Below are positions 14,813 through 20,328 of a DNA stretch of 20,568 bases, one piece after another. Each line of letters starts with the position of its first letter. The stretch's first letter is position 1. The position numbers and the translations under genes are program-made. The notes below the pieces were generated by a model. The model was not told where the DNA came from. It did not search any database and was given only the letters and a program-made list of their open reading frames with translations. The DNA comes from a virus: the IMG/VR virus record IMGVR_UViG_3300034101_005222, positions 1 to 20,568 of that record, one strand, 5' to 3'.

Positions 14813-15201
14813 TTGGTTTTCCTTTGCTTTGCCGTCTCCGCGTCTCCGCGTCTTCCCCTCTCCGCGTCTCCGACCACCCGTTCCCATTCCCTTAGCCAAT
14901 GCAGGCACGCCGAGGGGTTGGCGATCTGCCGTTGCCAGCAGACCAGATCCAGCATGGCCTCGCGTTCCAGTTCCGCCGACGGCCCGGCCGACCACGCCGC
15001 GTGATACTGCGTGGTGCGATCCGCGACCCACCGCTCAATCGTGGCGTCGGTCTGGCGCCACACCCAATTGGCCACCAGCGCGGCGTCGCCGTTGCGCCAC
15101 GGGGCGGGTCCGTTCCGCGCCGGCCACGCCGCCGTCGCCTCCGCCGTGGGCACCGTCCCCCACCGCTGCTTGGGCACCTCCGTCTCAGGGTTCACACTCA
15201 T
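14809..15201 (-). CDS. Unknown Trp-rich protein with repeat-derived C terminus
   Basis: The protein has 130 residues and many Trp (EATAAWPARNGPAPWRNGDA; ANWVWRQTDATIERWVADRT). The start at 15201 is chosen because it overlaps the preceding stop as ATGA. An in-frame ATG at 15207 lies in the repeat arm just before. Residues 111-124 (GDAERGRRGDAETA) come from the same repeat family as the in-frame duplication inside the scaffold-like gene. It may be an accessory gene carried between the replication and packaging blocks. No family is recognised. Confidence 0.6.
   Translation of the reverse strand: MSVNPETEVPKQRWGTVPTAEATAAWPARNGPAPWRNGDAALVANWVWRQTDATIERWVADRTTQYHAAWSAGPSAELEREAMLDLVCWQRQIANPSACLHWLREWERVVGDAERGRRGDAETAKQRKTK
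14834..14871. repeat. GTCTCCGC-type repeat at the end of the Trp-rich gene
   Basis: gtctccgcgtctccgcgtct, then ctctccgcgtctccg, encodes GDAERGRRGDAET. It is related to the duplication in the scaffold-like gene. Confidence 0.75.
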
Positions 15202-15470
15202 GGGCATTTGAATCTGGAAGGCAGGAAATCAGGAAGCGGCTCCACCAAGACCACCCGCAGCTTGAGCGGGCGCAAGTCCGGGCGTTCAAACCGTTGTTGC
15301 GCCTTCGTGTTGTAAAACGCCCACCGGACCGAAGGGGGATGCGGCAGGTCTAGGCTCCTGTATGCCTCGATGCGGCCTGGGTCAAAATCAGCCCAGATGA
15401 ATTTAGGTGGTTTCACGTCTTCGTTTCCCCTGTTTGCTTCTGTTCCTGCCTTCCTGTTTTCCAGATTCAT
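15198..15470 (-). CDS. Small unknown gene bounded at both ends by inverted repeats
   Basis: This 90-residue protein starts MNLENRKAGTEANRGNED and ends FLPSRFKCP. Both ends are encoded by arms of the same repeat in opposite orientation. The unique core, about residues 20-80 (PPKFIWADFDPGRIEAYRSL; then RPDLRPLKLRVVLVEPLP), has no family I recognise. The start is supported by GGAGG eight bases before the ATG, itself in a neighbouring repeat. The whole unit reads as a cassette between the helicase and the next gene. A later internal start would remove the repeat N terminus, but no better ATG is seen. Confidence 0.6.
   Translation of the reverse strand: MNLENRKAGTEANRGNEDVKPPKFIWADFDPGRIEAYRSLDLPHPPSVRWAFYNTKAQQRFERPDLRPLKLRVVLVEPLPDFLPSRFKCP
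15205..15236. repeat. Repeat B arm, C-terminal end of cassette gene
   Basis: Plus strand catttgaatctggaaggcag followed by gaaatcaggaag. It encodes FLPSRFKC on the minus strand and abuts the next start codon. It is the inverted partner of the arm at 15441-15475. Confidence 0.85.
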
Positions 15471-15475
15471 CTTCG
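15441..15475. repeat. Repeat B arm, N-terminal end of cassette gene
   Basis: Its minus-strand reading begins ACGAAGATGAATCTGGAAAA. A nearly identical block lies at 18238-18270, including the bases before the ATG. It encodes MNLENRKAG. Confidence 0.88.
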
Positions 15476-15498
15476 TTCCCTCCGTTCCCTTCTGTTCC
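15471..15498. repeat. GGAACGRAG-type repeat before the cassette gene
   Basis: The minus-strand string of GGAAC(A/G)-type units gives the GGAGG ribosome-binding site of the cassette gene. A related degenerate copy lies just inside the gene at 15416-15446 (residues TEANRGNED). Confidence 0.6.
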
Positions 15499-15499
15499 G

Positions 15500-17038
15500 T
15501 CACTGCGGCAACTCCTGCGGGGTCTCGTCGTTGTCCACGTGCGCGTCGATGAACCGCATCCACGGTTTCACGAACACCAGCTCGCACGGCCCGGTCGGGC
15601 CATTGCGCTGCTTCACGATGAACAAATCCCGCCGCTGGCAATGCTTCTCCAGATCGTCCCGCAGCTCGGCCGGCAGCGATGCCACCGCCCGGCTCTGCAT
15701 CCACGCGAGCTTGCGCTCGGCGATGGCCCGCTTTACGTCGTCGTCGCTGGCGATGTCCCGCTTCGCCCGCGTGAGGTCCACCTTCTTGAGGAACGCCACC
15801 ACGTCGGCGTCGGCCGTGGGTTTCGCGCTGTCCTTCAGGTCGCTCAACTGCGGCTCGCGCTCGCGCTCGGCGCGCTCCGCGTTGAAGTTCTCCTGCGCCA
15901 GCACGATGAAGGGCACGTTCAGCTCCTTCTTCAGCTTCATCAGGCCGTCGCTCACGTCGCTGATCCGCATGTTGAGGTCGCGATAGTTCACGCCACTGCG
16001 CCCGCCCATGAGTTGCAGGTAGTCGATCACGAACAACTTCACGCCGTGCTCGCGCACCATGCGCCGCGCCCGGATGGACAGCTCGTCGATGTTCAGGCCG
16101 CTGCTGTCGTCCACGTGCAGCGGAATCCGCTTCATGGCGTTGCACGCCTTGGTGAGCAGCGCCGCGTCCGTCTCCCGCAGGAACCCGTTGCGATACGACT
16201 GGAAGTTCACGCCTGCCCGCTGGAACACCAACCGGCTGGCCAGTTGCAGCCGGTTCATTTCCAGCGAGAACATGCCCACGGGCGCCCCTTCCACCGACGC
16301 CACGTGGTCGGCGATCTGCAAGGCCAGCGCCGTCTTCCCGCCGCCGGGCCCGGCCGCGATGATGATGTATTCCGCCGGCTTGAGGCCGCACAGGATGTTG
16401 TCGAGGAAGTTCAGCCCCGTGCCGAAACCCTTCATCTGCTTGCGCCCCTGGCGGAACGATTCCAGCTCGGCGATGACGCTGCGAAACTCCTCGTGCACCG
16501 GCTTGGCCGCCGCCTTGGCATCCTGCACCGCGAGGTCCATGGCCGCGGCGCTGAAGCGGTTGGCCAGCTCCATGGCGTTGGTGCAACTGTGAACCTGCTG
16601 GATCATCGCCACACACTCGCGCTCCATCCGCCGCAGCAACCACTTGTCCGCCACGATGTCGGTGTATTGCCCGACGTTCACGGCGCTCGGCACCGCGTCG
16701 CACAGCGCCGACAACGCGGCGAGCCCGCCCACTTCGTCGAGCTTGCCCGTGTCGCGGAGCCGCTGCTGCACCGTCATCAGGTCAATCGCCTTGCCCTCGT
16801 CGCTCAGCGCCACCAGCGCAAACCACAGCTCGCGATGCCGCAGGTCGTAGAACGCCAGGCCATCCAGCCCCAGCTTCTCGATCACCACCGGGAGCGCGTC
16901 CTGCGGCGCCAGCAGGCAACACCCCAGCACGCCCGCCTCCGCGTCCGGCGAATTCGGCGGCAGACGGTCGCCCGCGGCCGGGGTCGCGCCGCGCCGCGCC
17001 GGGGCAGGGGCTTCATAGGCTGTGTCAAAGTCACTCAT
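15500..17038 (-). CDS. dnaB: Replicative DNA helicase, DnaB family
   Basis: The protein has 512 residues. The DnaB N-terminal domain is recognisable (NSPDAEAGVLGCCLLAPQ; HRELWFALVALSDEGKAIDL). The RecA-like core has Walker A AGPGGGKTA (229-237), FSLEMNRLQLASRL, Walker B-type LFVIDYLQLMGG (335-346), and QLSDLKDS leading into ADADVVAFL. The arginine-finger segment KQRNGPTG is at 476-483. Between ADADVVAFL and this finger lie about 58 residues (including RAKRDIASDDDVKRAIAERK), longer than the usual spacing as I recall the family. It unwinds the phage fork, probably loaded with help from the wHTH initiator upstream. The start overlaps the methyltransferase stop as ATGA. Confidence 0.9.
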   Translation of the reverse strand: MSDFDTAYEAPAPARRGATPAAGDRLPPNSPDAEAGVLGCCLLAPQDALPVVIEKLGLDGLAFYDLRHRELWFALVALSDEGKAIDLMTVQQRLRDTGKLDEVGGLAALSALCDAVPSAVNVGQYTDIVADKWLLRRMERECVAMIQQVHSCTNAMELANRFSAAAMDLAVQDAKAAAKPVHEEFRSVIAELESFRQGRKQMKGFGTGLNFLDNILCGLKPAEYIIIAAGPGGGKTALALQIADHVASVEGAPVGMFSLEMNRLQLASRLVFQRAGVNFQSYRNGFLRETDAALLTKACNAMKRIPLHVDDSSGLNIDELSIRARRMVREHGVKLFVIDYLQLMGGRSGVNYRDLNMRISDVSDGLMKLKKELNVPFIVLAQENFNAERAEREREPQLSDLKDSAKPTADADVVAFLKKVDLTRAKRDIASDDDVKRAIAERKLAWMQSRAVASLPAELRDDLEKHCQRRDLFIVKQRNGPTGPCELVFVKPWMRFIDAHVDNDETPQELPQ

Positions 17039-17904
17039 GCGAAATACCTCATCAATTCCCGGCCCACCCATTCAGCCACCGGAACGGAAACACCGTTGCC
17101 AATCTGCCGGTAGGCATCGCGTTCTGTGCCCGCAAAGGTAAAAGTGTCGGGCACTCCCTGAAGCCGGGCATACTCGCGGACCGTGTAGGGCCGCGCCCCA
17201 CCGGGATAACGGGCATCGGCCACCATCCTTGTGCTCACATCCTTGGCGTAGTGAGCGACACAGGTCGGAGCCAGCTCGTCGCGGGCCGGGTCGGAGATAA
17301 TCGGCCGGTCGCGATAACCACCCCGCAGCCGTTTCGCCACGTAGTCGGGCAGGTCAGTAACAGGCCGGTCCTCGATGATCTCGGCCAGGGTGACGCGCCG
17401 CTTGGCCTCGGGCAGTCGCCACGCAAAGTTCCGCCGGCTGCCCAAGATGATAAGCCGATCCCGCCGCTGGGGCAGCCACGTGCAGCTTTTGACCGGGCAG
17501 AAGACGTTCACAAAGTAATCGGGCAGGGCGGTCATTGCCTCCATCACCACCGGGAATTTTCGCATGCCCGGCACGTTCTCAACCACGTATGCCTCGGGTC
17601 GGCGAAGGGCCAGATGCCGGAAGAAGTGCAGGAACAGCTCATCGCCCGTGCGCGTGCCATGGATGTCGGCGATGGGGCTGTATTTCGTGCAGGGGTAGGT
17701 GGCCACCAACACATCGGCTGGCCGCTCGTCCGCGGCCAGCTTCGCGGCCATGTCCGTCTGCCGAACGTCGTGTGTGAAATTGCGGCGCAACGTCTGGCAG
17801 CAGGTCTCGTTCAGCTCGAACGATTGCTGGACCTCAAGCCCGGCACGGTGCAGGCCCAAGTCCATCAGACCAGCGCCCGAGAAATAGCTGTTTACGCGAA
17901 TCAT
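17035..17904 (-). CDS. DNA cytosine-5 methyltransferase
   Basis: The protein has 289 residues, a compact C5-methyltransferase. The conserved motifs follow the family order: SYFSGAGLMDLGL (motif I, SAM binding), ATYPCTKYS with catalytic Cys72 (motif IV), YVVENVPGM (motif VI), LPQRRDRLIILGSR (motif VIII), then RPYTVREYARLQGVPD and RQIGNGVSVPVAEWVGREL (motifs IX-X). It would modify phage DNA, most likely against host restriction. The start overlaps the previous stop as ATGA, and AGGAA in the preceding repeat arm could serve as the ribosome-binding site. No nuclease partner is adjacent, so this is a solitary methyltransferase. Confidence 0.9.
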   Translation of the reverse strand: MIRVNSYFSGAGLMDLGLHRAGLEVQQSFELNETCCQTLRRNFTHDVRQTDMAAKLAADERPADVLVATYPCTKYSPIADIHGTRTGDELFLHFFRHLALRRPEAYVVENVPGMRKFPVVMEAMTALPDYFVNVFCPVKSCTWLPQRRDRLIILGSRRNFAWRLPEAKRRVTLAEIIEDRPVTDLPDYVAKRLRGGYRDRPIISDPARDELAPTCVAHYAKDVSTRMVADARYPGGARPYTVREYARLQGVPDTFTFAGTERDAYRQIGNGVSVPVAEWVGRELMRYFA

Positions 17905-18152
17905 GTTCCTGCTTTCCTGCCTTCCAAATTCTCCGCCGGCTCCGCGCTCGGCTCCGGAGGCACGCGGGACATCCACGCGCCGCGGGCGGGGCGCCCCAGC
18001 CGGAACAGCCGCTCGCGGCCCCGGGGCGAGATCAGCCGCAGTTGCCCGCCCGCATTGCGCCACCGCCACCGCCGCGCCTCCGGCTGCTCGGGATCGGTCC
18101 GCACCGTGACCACCCCAAAACTCACCCGATGCCATGTCGGTCCCGTGTTCAT
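17901..18152 (-). CDS. Unknown 83-residue basic protein with repeat-encoded tail
   Basis: The protein is Arg/Trp-rich: MNTGPTWHRVSFGVVTVRTD, then ARRWRWRNAGGQLRLISPRG, then LFRLGRPARGAWMSRVPPEP. Its last nine residues (NLEGRKAGT) are the translation of an interspersed repeat, whose same bases supply the next gene's ribosome-binding region. The stop overlaps the methyltransferase start as ATGA. Strands with conserved-looking Trp and Arg suggest a small nucleic-acid-linked domain, but no family is recognised. Confidence 0.58.
   Translation of the reverse strand: MNTGPTWHRVSFGVVTVRTDPEQPEARRWRWRNAGGQLRLISPRGRERLFRLGRPARGAWMSRVPPEPSAEPAENLEGRKAGT
17905..17931. repeat. Repeat B arm before cytosine methyltransferase
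   Basis: Minus-strand GAATTTGGAAGGCAGGAAAG then CAGGAAC leads directly into ATG. It encodes the tail NLEGRKAGT of the upstream gene and offers AGGAA as a ribosome-binding site. Confidence 0.82.
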
Positions 18153-18155
18153 GGG

Positions 18156-18266
18156 TCATTTGAATCTGGAAGGCAGGAAAGCAGGAAAGGAATGACCAAT
18201 GAGCAATGACCAATGGCCCAACACCTTCCCGCTTCCGCTTCCTGCCTTCCTGTTTTCCAGATTCAT
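18156..18266 (-). CDS. Possible 36-residue ORF made almost wholly of repeats
   Basis: The frame runs from MNLENRKAG to FLPSRFK and is composed of one repeat arm, a short linker (SGSGKV), a CAATG-type repeat segment (LGHWSLLIGH) and the inverse arm. It opens and closes like the cassette gene at 15198-15470 but has no unique core. It may be an empty cassette or chance translation. A G-rich stretch (GGAGGGGGGC) lies upstream. It is listed because it has the same start and end layout as the real gene; expression is unproven. Confidence 0.2.
   Translation of the reverse strand: MNLENRKAGSGSGKVLGHWSLLIGHSFPAFLPSRFK
18157..18190. repeat. Repeat B arm before the gene at 17901-18152
   Basis: Plus strand catttgaatctggaaggcag followed by gaaagcaggaaagg. 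It is the inverted partner of 18238-18270 and lies five bases before the start codon of the downstream gene. Confidence 0.85.
18191..18216. repeat. CAATG-type repeat
   Basis: The string aatgaccaatgagcaatgac followed by caatgg repeats a 7-base-spaced CAATGA/CAATG motif between the two B arms. It forms the core of the otherwise empty cassette. Confidence 0.65.
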
Positions 18267-18270
18267 CTTC
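18238..18270. repeat. Repeat B arm after the initiator gene
   Basis: It has the same core as 15441-15475. Just after the initiator stop it supplies the ATG of the 36-residue repeat ORF. Confidence 0.85.
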
Positions 18271-18275
18271 GTGCC

Positions 18276-19190
18276 CTACTTGCCCCCCTCCAGCGCCTCC
18301 AGCTCGCGCCAACGGGCGTCGAGCTTGGCCTGCTGCGCCTTGCGGAAGTCGTCGTGGGGAAGCTGGTCGAGGTCGGCCTGCATCGTCTCCAGCTCGTCCC
18401 GGGTGGCGATGGCGCGCACGCTGGCGCTCACCGTCTTGGCCGGCGTTTTTTCGGCGCCGTTTTTCGCCATCGCCTTGGTGAACTCGGCCCGGCGCAACGG
18501 ATTCAGCCAGTCGCTCAGCAGGGCGCGGCGCCAGTTTCGGGGCCAGCCGATGGCCCGGCCGTCGTAGTCGGCGATCCGGGTGGCCGCGAAGTCGGCGGGA
18601 ATCGGCCCTAGGCCGACCGTGGCGCAGTAGGCCAGGACTTCCTCGCGGCTGGGCAGCTCGGGGCCTTGTTCCCCGGCCCCCTTGGGGGGTAGGGGGGATT
18701 TCTCCAACTCCCCCTCTTGTCCTATGTAATTCCTCCTACTCCTACTCTGTGCCAAGTCAGTTGCCAATCCAGCCGCCAAGTCAGGTGCCGTTTCAGCTAC
18801 CAATTCAGTTGCCAAGTCACCTGCCAAGTCAGCCTCGGAATGGGGTGGGTTGTAGGTGTCATAATTCACGAACCGGATCACCGTGCCGTTAGCGTTGCTG
18901 GCGGTCTTGACGACGCCGTGCTGGGCCAGTTCGCGCAGGTAGCCGCTCACCTTCACGTCGGACCATTGCCAGCGTCGGGCAAGGCTCTGGATGCTGTAAG
19001 CCACGCAACCGCGGGCCACGTCGACGCGGGTGCCGCCCCGGGCGGGCGCGGTGGTGTCCTCGGTATTGGCGAGCAACAGGAGGTCCACCAGCGCGGCCTG
19101 CCGGCAGAACTTCTCGGTGAACCACAGGTCGTGCCCGGCGAGGGCGCGCACGAGGTTTACGGAGCCGGAAAGCTTTTGCTGGGAGATCAT
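18276..19190 (-). CDS. Winged-helix replication initiator/loader-like protein
   Basis: The protein has 304 residues. A winged-helix region at about 60-113 (GCVAYSIQSLARRWQWSDVK, then VSGYLRELAQHG, then TVIRFVNYDTY) has the form common in phage replisome organiser and lambda O-type proteins. Residues 121-148 are seven tetrapeptides of the DLAx type, encoded by 12-bp tandem repeats. A low-complexity linker (SPLPPKGAGEQG) follows. After it comes a region with GWPRNWRRALLSDWLNPLRR, a signature of phage replication proteins as I recall it. It probably recognises the origin and loads the DnaB helicase encoded downstream. The start is an ATGA overlap with the upstream gene. Confidence 0.72.
   Translation of the reverse strand: MISQQKLSGSVNLVRALAGHDLWFTEKFCRQAALVDLLLLANTEDTTAPARGGTRVDVARGCVAYSIQSLARRWQWSDVKVSGYLRELAQHGVVKTASNANGTVIRFVNYDTYNPPHSEADLAGDLATELVAETAPDLAAGLATDLAQSRSRRNYIGQEGELEKSPLPPKGAGEQGPELPSREEVLAYCATVGLGPIPADFAATRIADYDGRAIGWPRNWRRALLSDWLNPLRRAEFTKAMAKNGAEKTPAKTVSASVRAIATRDELETMQADLDQLPHDDFRKAQQAKLDARWRELEALEGGK
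18677..18714. repeat. G/C-run palindromic insert in the initiator gene
   Basis: cccccttggggggtaggggg followed by gatttctccaactccccc contains opposing G and C runs and encodes the low-complexity linker LEKSPLPPKGAGE. It looks like another in-frame repeat insertion. Confidence 0.5.
18748..18831. repeat. Seven 12-bp tandem repeats, candidate origin iterons
   Basis: Seven consecutive 12-base units, consensus (plus strand) gttgccaagtca with variation mainly in the first three positions, lie inside the initiator gene and encode the DLAx tetrapeptide run. Flanks at 18721-18747 and 18851-18877 are AT-richer than the rest. Lambda-type phages hold initiator-binding iterons inside the O gene, so a role in origin recognition is plausible, but the repeats could exist for the protein alone. 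Confidence 0.6.
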
Positions 19191-19684
19191 GCCTTGGCCT
19201 TGTGGTGTTCGTTCAGCAGCCGATGCACGGTGTCGGTGTGGACCTTCAGCCGGCGGCCGATTTCGTTCAGGCCATAGCCTTGCCCGCGCAGCGCGGCGGC
19301 CTGGGCGGCGAGGGCGCGGCGTTTTTCCTGCCGTTCGCTCCGGGGCGCCTCGGGCGTCTTGAGCACCTTCTGGCACTTCGACTTCGACAGCCCGACGGCC
19401 AGCGCGATCTGGCGTTGCGACAGGCCCTTGCCGTGCAGCCGCCAAATCTCGCGCCGCAGGGCCACGGTGACCTTCCAGGGCTTGCGCTGGGGCCGGCACA
19501 CCGCCGCCCGCAGCGACGCCGGCACGGCCCCGGGAGCGGCCTCCACGGGCGCCGGGCACCGCAGCGCCGCCGTCAGCTTGAAGACGGCCGACAAGCCGCC
19601 CAGTTCCTCGATGACGCTCGGCGTTGCCGGCGGAACGGTCGAGCGCCGCCGCAGCATGCGGGTGTGATTGCCTTGTTTTGCCAT
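19187..19684 (-). CDS. Protein with two helix-turn-helix segments
   Basis: The protein has 165 residues. HTH one lies at about 76-108 (LRREIWRLHGKGLSQRQIAL, then GLSKSKCQKVL). HTH two lies at about 125-157 (LRGQGYGLNEIGRRLKVHTD, then TVHRLLNEH). Both are of the Hin/resolvase-type recognition form. The N-terminal 60 residues are Pro/Ala-rich. It is likely a DNA-binding regulator, or a packaging/replication site recogniser; no catalytic domain is seen. ATG 19684 is used here. A GTG at 19780, overlapping the previous stop as GTGA, would add 32 residues whose DNA contains a GGGACC/GGTCCC inverted pair, so the extension looks like a repeat rather than protein. Confidence 0.68.
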   Translation of the reverse strand: MAKQGNHTRMLRRRSTVPPATPSVIEELGGLSAVFKLTAALRCPAPVEAAPGAVPASLRAAVCRPQRKPWKVTVALRREIWRLHGKGLSQRQIALAVGLSKSKCQKVLKTPEAPRSERQEKRRALAAQAAALRGQGYGLNEIGRRLKVHTDTVHRLLNEHHKAKA

Positions 19685-19776
19685 GTCAGATTTCAGTTTG
19701 CCGCCGGGACCAAACCACCTGCGGTCTGGTATCCACTCCTGAGCCGGGTTAAAGCCGGTCCCAGCGGCGAAAGTCG

Positions 19777-20328
19777 TCACCAGCGGCCCGGCCAGCGCGG
19801 AAACCGCGCCCCCACGCCGGGGTTTTCCGGGTTGCCCTCAAAATCGTAGTAGTCGGTGTGCCCAAACCGCAGCCGGGCCAGCACCCGCATGCCCGCGGCG
19901 AACAGCGTGTTGCGCCCCTTGCCCACCTGCACCCGCAACGCGGTCGCCGGGGTCGCCGGTTCGCCGGGTTTTTTGCACAGGATCAACGCCGTGTTCGGGT
20001 AACCCGTCGTGCGCCACACTTCCAAAGCCTCCACGGCGCTTGCTGGCGCCTCGCTGGGCGCGTTTTCCGCCGTCGGGGGTATCAGGACAGCCGGCGCGGG
20101 GTTTTCCGCGGTGGCGGCCTGCCCGGCGACTTTTTCGAGCAGCGCCGAAATGCCGCTTTCGGCCCACATCACCCGGCCATTCGGCCCCAGCACCCACCAC
20201 GCGCCGGGCGCACCGCGGTTTTCGCGGAGGGTGCGGCGATTGATGCCCGTGCGTTCTAGGACTTCGCGCTCCGGCACCGTGAAATTGGTTGGCCCATTTG
20301 GCATAAAAGTATCCCGATCAGTTTCCAT
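19777..20328 (-). CDS. Excisionase-type HTH protein with C-terminal YDFEG/RW domain
   Basis: The protein has 183 residues. The N-terminal domain (NFTVPEREVLERTGINRRTL, then GAPGAWWVLGPNGRVMWAES) looks like a winged HTH DNA reader. An Ala/Pro linker follows. The C-terminal half (EVWRTTGYPNTALILCKKPG; then RVQVGKGRNTLFAAGMRV; then YDFEG; ending FPRWPGRW) resembles a short domain I recall from phage proteins of unknown function with a YDFEG...RxxGRW end. The start ATG 20328 overlaps the preceding stop by 11 bases; an ATG at 20304 is possible. It may be a regulator or a replication accessory. Confidence 0.62.
   Translation of the reverse strand: METDRDTFMPNGPTNFTVPEREVLERTGINRRTLRENRGAPGAWWVLGPNGRVMWAESGISALLEKVAGQAATAENPAPAVLIPPTAENAPSEAPASAVEALEVWRTTGYPNTALILCKKPGEPATPATALRVQVGKGRNTLFAAGMRVLARLRFGHTDYYDFEGNPENPGVGARFPRWPGRW

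Noticed and set aside
15407-17113. Plus-strand frame opposite the helicase and methyltransferase
   Set aside because: Shadow of two well-supported genes with clear motifs on the other strand.
18748-18831. CRISPR array
   Set aside because: Units are contiguous 12-mers without spacers and are inside a coding frame.
19685-19780. N-terminal extension of the double-HTH protein from GTG 19780
   Set aside because: The GTGA overlap fits the genome style, but the 32 extra residues are coded by DNA with an inverted GGGACC/GGTCCC pair and look like a repeat; no Shine-Dalgarno helps either start. Left open.
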